From contig CP141139.1 of assembly GCA_035236585.1 (NCBI GenBank), positions 16,198,990 through 16,262,989 of the forward strand: a DNA stretch of 64,000 nucleotides, written 5' to 3'. Source of the stretch: Warburgia ugandensis (lineage: Eukaryota; Streptophyta; Magnoliopsida; Canellales; Canellaceae). Shown one piece after another: positions 24,897 to 36,356 of this stretch; position 1 is the stretch's first letter; each line of letters starts with the position of its first letter. A program made the translations under genes and the position numbers. Below the pieces are notes generated by a model. That model ran no database searches. It was not told the DNA's origin and worked only from the letters and a program-made list of their open reading frames with translations.

Positions 24897-26221
24897 CTTG
24901 ATGCTTAGATCAGGATTGTACTTGATTTGGATGGTCAGATCTATATTTCAAAGGTTGATATATGTAGTTTAGGATTGATCCTAGAATATTGATCTCCTAA
25001 TGCGTCAAATGATCAATTTATGAGATTTGATCATCTTTGATCTTGTAGATCTATGAGATTTCTATGGTTTTTAAGCTATGGTCACAGTAAATAGTCCTCT
25101 AATCCTAAATTTTATTGTATAAATAGGTTTGTGTCGTCAGTACGAACATAATAGACTTTTTGAATCGTCAATCGAAGTTATATAGCCTTCTTAATTCATT
25201 TTAGTGTTTTAGATCAAATAAACGATCTAGATTTGATCTCTAAATCCAGAATGTGTCAAAACGGGCTCTGCGCATCATGGTTCCCAAGACACACTTGCGT
25301 CCTGGTAGAACCAAGACTGCATCCACATGCCGCACATGCCCGAAGGATGCTCCAGAGCATGTGCTCCGAATGTGCGTTATGCACGTGCGTCCCAATTGCA
25401 TGGTCAGGTTGACTGGATGAGAGGATCTGATCTGGATTGTCCAATCATCTGGTTCTTGATCAACATCCAGGATGCCCTAATGTTTCCACTATTTTATGTT
25501 TCCTATGGTTTTGGGGTCCCCTAGTTTCATCGGGCGGCTCGGATCATCCATCCGAGTTGCCCCAGAGATGATCCCCAATAGATCCGACGGATCTGTTTTC
25601 ACTGGAATATTGCTGATCGATGAAATCAGATTTATCGAAGAGAAGAGAGGAGATGAGTCAGAAAGGAGGAAACAGAGGGAGAAGAAAAGGGTACCTGGGT
25701 GGCCGGAGAGGGAGAGATTTGGGGTTTTTGGCGGTGCAAGATCCTTAGTGTTGCTAGAACCCTAGACGCAGGAGAATGCAGGGAAATGCCAGAGTGGAAG
25801 GAGAGGGAGAGAGGTGCGATAGAAGGAGGGGGAGAAGGAGAAGGAGGAGGGGAGATTTATAAAGGAGGGAGGCGGTGCCGCCATTCTTTCCGACATCGCA
25901 GAGGAAGACTGGAGAAGGGTGGGTGGACGGTGCAAACGTGAGTGACACGTCGGTGACGCAATGATGACTAAAGGGGTGTCATTATCAAAATGACCCCATT
26001 GGTTTTCTTGTTTTTTCTTAATGTTTACAAAATTACAAAAATGCCCTCAAATTTTCAAATGCTCATAACTTTGTCATTTGATCTCCGTTTTTAGCATTCT
26101 TTATGCCGTTTGATTCCATTTTTCGAGTAGAATATAATCATATAATATTTATACCAAATTTGATTTCTATAAAATCTCATTTTCAATATTCAAATAGGAC
26201 TTTAAAAATTCAGGTTATTAC

Positions 26222-26307
26222 AATTTGTAATTCATTTCATCAAGGAATGGAGTTTTGTAAGTGGACTCACCTTCTTTAGAAATAATTCCTACAATTTGTT
26301 GTGCCAT
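26222..26307 (-). mobile_element. Ty1/copia gag N terminus, fossil
   Basis: From 26307 the minus strand reads MAQQIVGIISKEGESTYKTP and then FLDEMNYKL. This resembles the start of SIRE-type copia gag proteins, where a short leader precedes 'PPLFDGTNYxxW'. It runs up to the LTR end at 26221, so the LTR appears to have inserted just after the gag start. Confidence 0.55.
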
Positions 26308-28150
26308 TTTTTTTTTTTCAAACATGCATTCGATCTTTTACTCTTTTTTTTGGAACTTAGAGCACTTGCCATGATATTAATTGTGAGGTCCCAAGAGATA
26401 AGTGAATTAGGCCTAGGACTAAAACTTTCGAAACTTTATTTTGTGAAGTGCTTATGGTTTAAGCAAATTTTCAGTAGAAACAAGAGGGGCACATAGGGAC
26501 TAGAAATAGAGACTTTTTATAATAGTTCATATAATCAACCAAGGTGCCTACTTCCACTGTCACAAAGTATTCCCTACATTGAGTTCAACTAAATTCCTAC
26601 AAGATTTTACATGCTAATTCCTATGTTAGCATACAAATGAACATAGCACTTACAAAAACTCTTTTTTTTTGCAGTCCATTGAGATACCCGTCTAAGAAGA
26701 AGAGAGCCACACCACTCTCTCAATACAATAGACAAAAAAGGAAACAAGGTTCTCTCTTAGAAGTGACACTACACAAATCAAAGAATAGAGGGAGAAGAGT
26801 ATTACAATGACATATGTAAAGAACTAAACCAATGAGAGCTTGGGACACGATTCAACATTTGAAAATAATAGCTAACATCCTTTTTGAGGAAATAGTTTAC
26901 TATTGTTCCATAGGTAATTAATTGTTTCCATATTAAAAAATTGCTTAAGTATCTACTTGGATAGTTAACTTGTTCTTCATCTATTTCATTGTCCACGTCA
27001 GCTATTTTTCAACTTAGAAATGAAACCCATTTCATTTTATGGTTAGTTAACTATTTTTTAGATTTAGTCAATTGAATTTTTCTCAAGTCATAAAAATAGT
27101 TGGCTTGAATTTTCACATGTGTGTGAATAGTAACACCCTTGTAGAGCCATTCATTATTTTCAAAACTAGTGGACTGAATTTTAGCTAGTCAACTTGATTT
27201 ACAAAAGAAGCTAAAGTATCCAAATTTAGTTGACCCTTTTTTAGTTGAAATTCGTCAAAACCTCTACATGCATGTTAAACTTATGGTTGACTATTTTTGC
27301 CACAATACATGATTCCATCAAAACAATTAATGATCCCTTTGGTGAAAGCTTTGTCATGAGTCTTCAAGGTACTACTCCATTTGACTGAATATAGTTAATT
27401 AGAATCTCAACTTTAGTTAGCCAGATTTCTTAATCCTTTCTGGTCATGTTAAAATAGTTAACTACTCTCACAATCTCATTTCTAATTAAGTGAATTCATG
27501 AAGATATAAAAAATATGATCTAGTAAGTACATATTTTACATTCAATTCATGCTTAATTGATTCTAAACTTTGATATGAACTTGCACATATATAAAACTAA
27601 TTAGAAACACATGTGGAAGGTTTTATTATCATCATAGTTAATAGGGCTTAGTCTAACGCTAATTATATAGTGCTTATTCTGCTTCTCATTGAATAAACAT
27701 TACAAAAATAAGAAAATTAAACTGGATTCTTAAAATTAGAACCGAACCCTAGAATGGTCCACTCCCAATCTACCCGAAATCACTATAAGTTTTCCTTCTT
27801 CTTCCTTTTTTTTTTTAATTAGATGTTGACATTGTTAAATAAATATTGATATCTACATAGACACGCTCTTGAGCAACCTCAAACTTATGACATGCACCAT
27901 TTAGACTTACTCTTGTGCCATTGTACCACAACCACATGTCCCAACTAAGACTTCAATCTCTAGTAATTCACACTCTATCTTAGATGAGATGTGTCCCACT
28001 AACCTCATCTATTATTTTGTCATCTATTTTACAACTGAGAATAACATACTACACACTAGGATCATCCATATTTAGCCTATCTAAGACAAAGGCTTTAAAA
28101 TTAGTCATCTAAATCACCAAAAATCTGGTCCTACTTGTACTTTTCAGCCA
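26308..28150. other. AT-rich non-coding DNA, possible copia 5' region
   Basis: There are no credible genes. Repeated AGTTAACTATTTTT / TAGTTGACT words between 26990 and 27480 are of a kind seen in some copia LTRs. The position upstream of the copia gag start would suit a 5' LTR and leader. I could not identify LTR ends or a primer site. Confidence 0.35.
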
Positions 28151-28156
28151 GCATAT

Positions 28157-28540
28157 CAATGATGAGGAATGATGGAATAGTGCCTTTTAGTGCACCAAGT
28201 TACTGTAGTTTTGGGCCCATCCCTAATTGATCAAATTGGTCCATCTAATTTATCTAGTTCCATATATCTTGTATATCAAATATCAAAATGATTGAATGAT
28301 TATAACCTTCAACATTGTTACTTTTAGTTGATCGTAGACCATTTATTACACAATGTATCCAACCATCTATCTCTTCTAATTAAAAACACATTTTTTCATA
28401 TTCTAAACTCATCCAATCCTTATTGTTTTTTAGCATTAATCATCCAAAGTTAGAACCGTTAGATGGAGGGGTATCATCAACACCATACAAACTTGGTGTA
28501 GTGTCTCATACTATGCCATCATTCCTCATAAATGATAGCA
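28157..28540. mobile_element. MITE-like inverted-repeat element
   Basis: The ends form an imperfect inverted repeat of about 45 bases: left ATGAGGAATGATGGAATAG.. with CACCAAGTT, right AACTTGGTGTAG.. with CTATGCCATCATTCCTCAT. The ~380-bp interior is AT-rich and non-coding. The size and structure fit a non-autonomous DNA transposon; the superfamily is unknown, and an 8-bp target duplication is only partly matched. Confidence 0.55.
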
Positions 28541-28580
28541 TATACTCCCTCTGCTCTCCACCACACAACAATTATATACT

Positions 28581-28821
28581 TATGGGCTCGACTTGTAAAC
28601 TACCATGGTTGGGCTTAATTAGGCAGTGATCAATGTGATCGGAGTCTGTCCACTACTGTGTGGCTCGGCCCTTTACGGCATAGATCAGAAGCTTTAGTAC
28701 TTCTTCGAAACACCATAAAAGTAGCAACTTGGCATCTGCCGAAGTTTTTTGCTTTACACACCCTTGAGTTTCTTGTTTCAGGGAACCTGCCGAAGGCGCT
28801 CCTCAACCGAGAGAGAAAATG
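28581..28821 (+). promoter_or_regulatory. Possible ribosomal-protein-type promoter and leader (speculative)
   Basis: TGGGCT occurs at about 28581 and again at 28613 (site-II-like motifs common in plant ribosomal protein promoters). A G/C-richer leader then ends GAGAGAGAAAATG followed directly by GT (ATG 28819-28821). Plant eL42 genes are, to my recollection, often split right after the start codon, and a broken eL42 copy lies 5.3 kb downstream on the same strand. The link is a hypothesis only; the ATG|GT may be coincidence. Confidence 0.18.
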
Positions 28822-31320
28822 GTATTCATCTCCAAACTATTTCTTCTTCCCTGTTTGGTTTCTTCCTCTTTAACCATTTCGTTGTATTTCTGATCTTGAA
28901 AGCTTTAAACAAGACGTGTGTAAGCTGCGTTCATCTTTTGCTGAAATTGTTTGAAAGGTGGATTCATATTTGATGAATCTTATGTTGGTAGAACATGAAC
29001 GTAAATTATAAGCTAAACTAGACAATGTAAAAGATGCAACTCTGCTCCTTCGGGCATGGCAGAAATAGGGTAGAAGAAAGTTTATTGAAGTAAAGCTGCA
29101 TAGTTGGTCTTATCTCTCTTCATGGGGTTGTACATTTCATAGTGTCATTAGTTTCAGATATGTATATCAATGACTAAGTTCGTAGTTATGCAAAAACCTG
29201 ATTAGTGGTAGAAAATTGGGCGTGTCTCAACTACTTGAGATTCCATTCATGTATTAAGCGGCCCTTGGGGTATTTTGAAAGCTAAGGAAGTCAACTGTCT
29301 ACTAACATTGATTCAGAATTCACATGCTCAATTTGTGTTACCTCAACTGGGGTTTGGTTTATCCATTTGTGGGTGGAAAGCTGGTAGTGCTACCTGAATT
29401 GAAAAACAAGTTCTTCGGTTCAGCCTGGCTTCTCTGATGTTTGAAGAATTACAATGGGTTAATGAAATCTTTTAGTTTATAAAAAAAAAAAGGTCACCTG
29501 TGTTCTTTTTCTTGATTGTCCTACTCTTAGAGAATATTCTCTGATGCCTTCTGGAACCGACCCACTAAAAGGAACATTTTCTTACTCCATGTGCGAATAC
29601 CCTTTTTAACTTCTCACATCAGTATCAAGTTTGGATCTTTTTTTCTTTTGAAGCCATATTTCCCTCTCCACAATCTCCGCTGCTAAGATTCTATGAGGAT
29701 ATACTCTTGAACGTCCTAATCTTCGAGTAAGGTGTCTTTCATCATGGTCCCTTCTAGACTCTATCATTCAGGAATATCTCTCATAGAATGGTCCAGAAAA
29801 GCACTATTTGTCTCAACCGTATCCTGATTCTAAAGCAACAACCTTTTGCTTTTATCTGCACTGCGGTCTAGAGAGGTTGCTCTAACTCTTGAATATATTC
29901 GGTCAAAGTCTAATCTCTCATGGTCAGTGGTAGAATCTTCTACATGAAAGAACTATGCAAGTTGGTGCACATCGTTGGCATCTAGGAGGGGACTCAAAGT
30001 TTCAACCCTCAGAAAAGCTATACCTCATTTCTCTATTACATCTTACCATGTACAGAAACTCATTCTCTAATTAATTAATAGCATCAAGGGGCCGGTTATT
30101 CGTGATTTAGGAACAAGAGATACATCATTTCATGTCCCTGAAGTGATTTTGCAAGTAATATCAGCTCTTCACATGTAGAAGCATCAACTACCGATTTACA
30201 AATCGGAGGACAAAATGCCCTCCCAAGTAGACACATGTTAAAGCTCCGTTTCAAAAGAGAATGTGGGCCGACAAGAGCTGCAGTAAAAGGAGTCAATGTG
30301 GCTCGGCTCAATCTACTACTGAAATGGCTGAATTTAATCTTAAGTTGCAAAAAGTGGTGAGACTCGAGAATGCAAAACTTTTGGATGGAGACAAGATTAC
30401 AGTCTAAGGTAAAACCTCGTCAGCTTGAATGAGTTGAACTTGTCGTGTGGAATTTTTGGAAATTGCATTCTAGAAACCTTGATAGAAATGTGTGTTCGGA
30501 AGTCCCAATTGAGATTTTGGACAGGTCTAGCTTCCATGCTTAACCCTAAATCATCTAAATGTGGATCCTGTTAGCAGGCTTCACTCGGGCCTAAGCCTGT
30601 TCTTTAGGATGTTGAAACAATCCAGTCAAGCATGAAGTCAATTCTTGGACCTGGTAAGCCCTTTGTGTTTAACAGCCAGGTGCTAAAAGCCAGATAGTTG
30701 AATCCGATTCTTGGACCTAATAAGCCTTAGTGTTTAATAGCCCCAAATCTTGCATTCTTTGTCAAGATATTAATATGGACAATCTCATCAATTAATTAAG
30801 AAACTAAGGTATCTAAGTTCCACCCTGTTAGGGAATTATGTTAGGTTCTATTTCTCCAGATCTATTGACACCTTTTGATACTTTTATCGATTGTTCTTCA
30901 TTTTGGATTAACAAAAAGTACTATTCATGTTCAAAAGGAAGGGGCCGATGCAAAGCAAATAATGATGACATCCTAGATTAAGACCTTATTCCCTTCATTG
31001 GTAAGTTTGGAAGGCCTTGCCTCTATCACTTAATCCAATGCCCTCCCTCCAACGTTTAACCTTTTTATTCTTTTGCATTCTAATGTAGTTGATTTTATTG
31101 TTTTCTTCCCAAGGGTTTGATGGGGGTTTTTCTAACCTATAGGTAGAGTTTCTTTGTTTCTTCTTTTATTTTGAGATTTATAGTTGAAGGTTAGAGTTTA
31201 CTGTGTTTGCCAAAATTGGAATGGAGCCCTCTCCGTGTCTTAGGGTTATGGTTTTCATTTTCCTTTTTAGATTGGAAATGTTTAATTCTAGGATTAGGTT
31301 TTATTTTTTGCTTTTTATTG
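28822..31320. other. Intergenic or intronic DNA, no gene recognised
   Basis: No domain or splice-supported exon could be assigned. A small tandem duplication lies at 30638-30745 (TTCTTGGACCT..TAAGCC..GTGTTTAACAGCC twice). A stretch near 29650-29960 has weak gag-like wording on the minus strand, but not enough to call. Confidence 0.45.
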
Positions 31321-31970
31321 TAAACCTGGTCTCTTTTCCTATTTTTAGAATATATTCATAATAGGATTGAGCTGGAGCAAGACTGATCTAGATGTTGTCT
31401 TGTTTTGGAGAAAAGTCATCCCTGATGTGATCACCCTGCATTGAAGATTAGTTCTTGTATATAGATAATTTTTGTTCATCTCATACCACTGCTTCATAGG
31501 CCCTTGTGGTCTGCCCCTTCCTTGGACCTTGCATAGGCAGGAGCTTCATTCACCGGCCTGCCCTTTATAACCCTGCTTCATAATTAGTTGGTCTTGTAGG
31601 GGCTATGATGGTGTACATCAATTATACACATAACTATCTTATGGTCTATCTTCATTAAGATTGGTGCATGTATCCATTGGTAAACCCGGTCTCTTTCTTC
31701 TTCTTCTTCTTCATTTTTTTAAAGAATATTTTCATAGTGGGATTGTGCTGGAGCAAGAATGATCTCCATACTTCCTGGGTTTGAACAAAGGGTAGTCTTG
31801 ATGTGTTCCTCCGACATTGAGGATTAGTTCTTGTGTACATGTCATTTTTCCTCATCTTAGCTCCCAGCCTCTCAATTAGTTGGCCTTCGAGAGCTATTGT
31901 GGTGTGCATCAATTCTATGCCTAACCACGTTGTGGTTCATCTTCTATTTAGAATGATGTATGTACCCATT
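31321..31970. repeat. Tandem duplication, ~280-bp unit, first copy interrupted by a SINE
   Basis: Unit one starts TAAACCTGGTCTCTTTTCC at 31321 and unit two TAAACCCGGTCTCTTTCTTC at 31681. Both contain ATATTTTCATA.TGGGATTG, GCTGGAGCAAGA, ATTAGTTCTTGT and TGGTGT.CATCAATT. Unit one is longer because a truncated SINE with its target duplication sits in it. The copies differ substantially, so the duplication is old and predates the SINE. Confidence 0.85.
31499..31572 (+). mobile_element. Au-like SINE, 5'-truncated
   Basis: A 74-bp SINE tail (CCCTTGTGGTCTGCCCCTTC..GGAGCTTCATTCACCGGCCT..GCCCTTTATA) flanked by perfect 10-bp target duplications CTGCTTCATA at 31489-31498 and 31573-31582. The second tandem unit, which lacks it, shows the uninterrupted site. 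Confidence 0.82.
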
Positions 31971-32154
31971 GGTGAACCATCAATTGATGGACAACCTCTT
32001 GGATTGTAAGGCAAATTTTGAGGGCTACCTCTAAGCAATTCGACAAATTACATGAAATTGAAGTAGTAATAATCACATGATCATGGATAGCAAAGCAAGA
32101 GCTATAAACATTTAGTTCTTAGAGGATATGAATGGAATAACTGAAAACCAACAT

Positions 32155-32303
32155 AGTATAATTGCAATTTAAAAAACCGTATATACCACATTCGTGTCAT
32201 TGCATTTCATCTTATTTTAAGCCTTCTTTTTTATTTGCATATAGACGTTTCAGTAGTTCTGGAACTAGTAGTATAATTGCAATTTAAAAAACCGCATATA
32301 CCA
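32155..32303. repeat. 34-bp direct repeat pair
   Basis: AGTATAATTGCAATTTAAAA..ATATACCA occurs at 32155-32188 and 32270-32303 with one difference. The 81-bp stretch between them has no recognised content. It could be a small local duplication or the ends of a lost insertion. Confidence 0.7.
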
Positions 32304-33447
32304 GAAGTAGACACTAAAACAATTAAAGCTCTATTTGTTGGGGAAATTCTTGGCTCAAAATTTAGGTTACTTTTGGAGAACTAAAGTGTTGGCAATTCAT
32401 GGAAGGATATTCACACAAAGCTTTAAATTTTAGGTAAATCTTCAAAGCACTATGTATAGATGGCTTAAACTGGATACTTGGACACTAACTTAATCCCTTT
32501 GGAAGGTTATCTATCTGGACTATGCTGAACCTAGTTTTTTCAGTACACTATTCATTCCAATTGTAAGGATGAATAGTTCTCATCTAATTTCAGGAATAAA
32601 TATTAAACAAAACTTATATACTCTTTCCTCTGAATTAGATAATGGAATAACATATCCCTTCAATGTTTGGTGCTTCTTCTCTCAAGGTCTCTAACCATTG
32701 TGCTCATGAACTTGCATTGTCAGTGCCAAGATATTCTTCATGTAAAGTTTAACTAACGTTGGTGGGGAGAAGATTCAAGTAACTGCTGCTTAGAAGCATA
32801 TTTGTAGGCTTGAGCTAAAATGGTATCTTTATCTGCATCAACAATGATTTTATAAATGTTTCTCTATGTTGTTTTCATTAGTATCAGAAAATAAGAAGCA
32901 ACCCCCACTTGTATCAACTTCCCATGTGGTGTAGATGCATAAAGCTGGTTCTAGTGTTCATCTTAAAATAATTCTTGCCGTGATGATCTAGTACAACTTG
33001 CAAGTTTTTTACTCTTCTGCAAAATCTACTTCTTCCCTTCCAACTAATCTTCCCCTAGGAAGCAATGGAGCCTAAAACAATGAACCTTCGAGCTTTAAAT
33101 GTTGCCTTTTTGGTGCAAATCCAGGTGATGATGGGCAAACTAAGATAGATTTTACAAAGAAGCAAAGATAAGTGATAGCGTTATTAGTTGATTGGCAGAT
33201 TTGAAGCAAGGGCTACAAATTTGCCATTCTTAAACCTAGCAATGAACTACCTAAAATATCTCATCAAATGATCTATATACCTCTAAAGAATTCATTTTTA
33301 ACCTCGTTCCTCCATTATCATCTAGGACAAGTTTTTTATTGTAGCTATTCTGCATTCTTGGTTTCACAATTCAGTCCATATGATAGAATAAGGTTTCTTG
33401 TGCAATGGTTGGTCACATTTTCCTCTAGCAAAATATGAGCAGACATC

Positions 33448-33725
33448 AGTACTAGTGGGCCTCTATTTCAATGATCCAAACCATTTATCTGCTAAGGCAT
33501 TCTATGGATGGGCCATGCACCAAAATTCAACCCCATCAAACAATTCTAAACATCCAATATGTGGCCTTTAAAATGGACAAGTATGAAATAAAGAAAACAT
33601 GCTCTATTTATTGGCCAAGTCACCACAAGTCAAGGGCAATGAATTGACTAGTTAGGGGTAATTTTCATGCATAATGCATCCATTGTATAAATTGTTTAAA
33701 TCATTGAACAAGTGAGACCCACTTC
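33448..33725. mobile_element. MITE-like inverted-repeat element
   Basis: Left end AGTGGGCCTCTATTTCAATG then ATCCAAACCATTTAT. The right end, reverse-complemented, reads AGTGGGTCTCACTTGTTCAA then TGATTTAAACAATTTAT, an imperfect inverted repeat of about 38 bases. It is ~280 bp long with no coding capacity. A matching arm (CCCACTTGTCCAATGATCTA then AACCATTTAT) occurs at 30-59, so the family has at least one more partial copy here. Confidence 0.5.
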
Positions 33726-33744
33726 TAACTGCTCATACTTTTTA

Positions 33745-33747
<3 letters not shown>

Positions 33748-33799
<52 letters not shown>
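33748..33799. repeat. (TA)26 microsatellite
   Basis: A pure TA dinucleotide run directly after the MITE-like element. Confidence 0.97.
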
Positions 33800-33801
<2 letters not shown>

Positions 33802-34144
33802 TGATATGGACAGTGAAATTGCAATATGAACAAGGCTATATTGTAGGCAAATATATCACTATGGATTAGGGAACTTATGCATGTGTTTTTCTTAGACAAT
33901 GTGGTCCTGGTTGGTACAAGATCATAATTGGGAAAGTTTAGAGAGTCAGGATGTGTCAATGAACATTTTATATTTTACCTTCTTCATGTTAAAAGTTCCA
34001 TAATCTGAAAAGCAAGAATTGTGGCCTGATGTATTTACAAACAAAAGATAGTACCACGGGGATCTTTTGAAGTCCCACCCAATCTGATGTTATACTCTCA
34101 GCAAAACTTGGAACATTTTCTTAATGGTCCTTAATCTGATGCAC

Positions 34145-34516
<372 letters not shown>

Positions 34517-34533
34517 CAAAGACTACTAAAAAG

Positions 34534-34575
34534 GTCACATAACGACAACTCTACCGTTGCACCAAGGCTCCCCTT
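34534..34575 (-). mobile_element. Au-like SINE head fragment
   Basis: On the minus strand, GGGGAGCCTTGGTGCAACGG then TAGAGTTGTCGTTATGTGACC matches the tRNA-like head of the SINE at 1418-1596. Only about 42 bases remain. It adjoins the broken end of the eL42 copy and may have helped disrupt it. Confidence 0.6.
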
Positions 34576-34813
34576 CAACCAAATGGTTAATACATTCAGA
34601 AAATTTTGCCTCGATCCACAATGGAACAAACAAACATACAAAGGATGACACATAGTCCAACCACACTAGACTGGGATGCATATTTGGCTAAACTATTACC
34701 CACTAAGTTGGCATGTCTGCTGACACATTGGAAAAATGCAGAATGAAACTCATTATCAGCTACAACCACTACTTTTGCATTCTATCTTTTAGTGAACAGA
34801 GTAGTTCATGAGG

Positions 34814-34947
34814 TCACGGGTTTCAAGCATAAAAACAGCCTCTTTTAAAAAGCAAGATAAGGCCATCTGCTATAGAATCTTGTAGTCTACCTCTTTCCTT
34901 GGACCTCACCTATGCGTGAGCTTTGTTCATCGGGCTGCCATTTTAGG
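34814..34947 (+). mobile_element. Au-like SINE, head-truncated
   Basis: Contains TCACGGGTTTCAAG, CAGCCTCTTTTA, the AAGGCCATCTGCTATAGAAT block, CTTGTAGTCTACCTCTTTCC and CGGGCTGCCATTTTA, in Au SINE order. Possible 11-bp target duplications AGTTCATGAGG lie at 34803-34813 and 34948-34958, although the left one overlaps sequence that resembles the SINE itself. Confidence 0.7.
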
Positions 34948-34959
34948 AGTTCATGAGGA

Positions 34960-36351
34960 CCACTCTCTTGGTGTGTCCAGAGTCGCCCGTTGTCCTTGCT
35001 TTCACTAGATATGGCCATTTATATAACTCCATGAGCGACATCCTTATCAATTGATGTAAGATCGGTTCTCCTAATGTATTTCTTACAAGTAAAGTTTTTT
35101 CAATCGGGCCTGTTATTGGTGGGCTTTTGCAAGCCTACATGCTATGGTTTCTTGAGCAAGTTTATCAAATAGGAGAGGTTTTGTCAATACCATACCGGCC
35201 CATTTTCATAATGGTACCTACCATTAACACATACCTTACATGGTAATATTTGAATTTTTAAAATTACAATATATTAGAAATAATAAAAAAAATAAGAAAA
35301 TATTTCAAATTTTCTCAACAATATAGAAACATTGTATATTATGTAAATTATGATGTAGTAAACAATTCTTTCCAGATAATTAGTTATCAGATTATTACAT
35401 AATTGAATATAAAAAATTAGTGATTTCTCATGCTTCATTATCCTTGATGTTATTAAGTTAGTTTGATTTGTTCTTCCACTGCCTCTGCAATATCAGAAAA
35501 TCGAAGAATCTAACATTATTTAATGTTATTAATAAATTTAAAATTGAAAAAATCCCAAACTGATGAAATTAATCGCTTTGCAGTATTGGAAAATACCAAC
35601 ATTGCCTTTTGTGTAAACTGTAAGAAAAAATCCTAAATTGGAATAGTTCTTTTCCTCTTGATTTGAGTATCTCATAATTGACTATGCAAAAATTTCATCA
35701 TTATAAATGAGAAACATTTAACAACTGTTGAAATCGAAGGAATAGTAAGAAATACAATAAAAATCTAAAATTGCATGAAAACCTTGTACTTCTTGATATT
35801 TTCATTTATATTTTCAACTTCATTTCAAAGCAACTGCACCTCGGACTCAACTACTAGTTTCAATTTCACCTATTTTTGAAATAGCTGTTTGTATGACCTG
35901 GCTTGCTTTGGTGAAGTTTTGACTGCCAATGCGTAGCTGTTGCCCTCTTCCTCTAACTTGGTATCATCCTGACTTTCTTGTAACTCCCCATCAAAACCTC
36001 TCTCTCTCTCTGCAATATAGTTATCACATGTGGGTCTGATCCCAATGACTATCTTCTTCGTCAAAAGGATCCCAAAAATCCTAGTCTACAGTACTTGTGG
36101 GAGAATCCAGAATTGATGAATTGTCCATACTTTACATGAACATAAACTTAATCCACCGTCCATCTCCCCTCCATGGATCTCCTCAAAAAATCACAAAACT
36201 GAACTCCAAAATTCATGAACTTCTTTAGAATATATAATGCGATACAAAAGCAGAAAAAATAGTAGGACTGACCGCCATTCATGGTGCTTGCCCAGTAGCA
36301 ATCTCAATCACTGTACAACCAACGGTCGATACGCCAGCAACAAATCCCTGC
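34960..36351. other. AT-rich intergenic, no gene recognised
   Basis: No gene could be supported. A 64-codon minus-strand frame at 35870-36064 (…GELQESQDDTKLEEEGNSYA…) has a composition that could be protein-like, but no family was recognised and no splice context is evident. Confidence 0.5.
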
Positions 36352-36356
36352 TCTCC

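Larger units (their letters stand above)
22950..26221 (-). repeat. Long gypsy-type LTR inserted in the copia gag (solo or partial)
   Basis: The right end CAGGTTATTACA at 26221 reads TGTAATAACCTG on the minus strand, like the starts of the Tekay-like LTRs here. The TAATAACCTGAATTTTTAAAG opening is followed by a stretch with the sense of 'GGAGATCAAATGACAAAGTTATGAGC', and a CCTATGGTTTTGGGGTCC block corresponds to the CTAGGGTTTTTGGGTC block of the other LTRs. The left end is not sharp (about 22950). Copia gag sequence abuts both sides. There are no coding domains, and no target duplication was found. The short frames at 25256-25948 are not convincing. Confidence 0.6.

Noticed and set aside
29650-29960. 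Possible gag fragment on the minus strand
   Set aside because: Only a short phrase resembles gag DNA, and no run of conserved motifs could be read.
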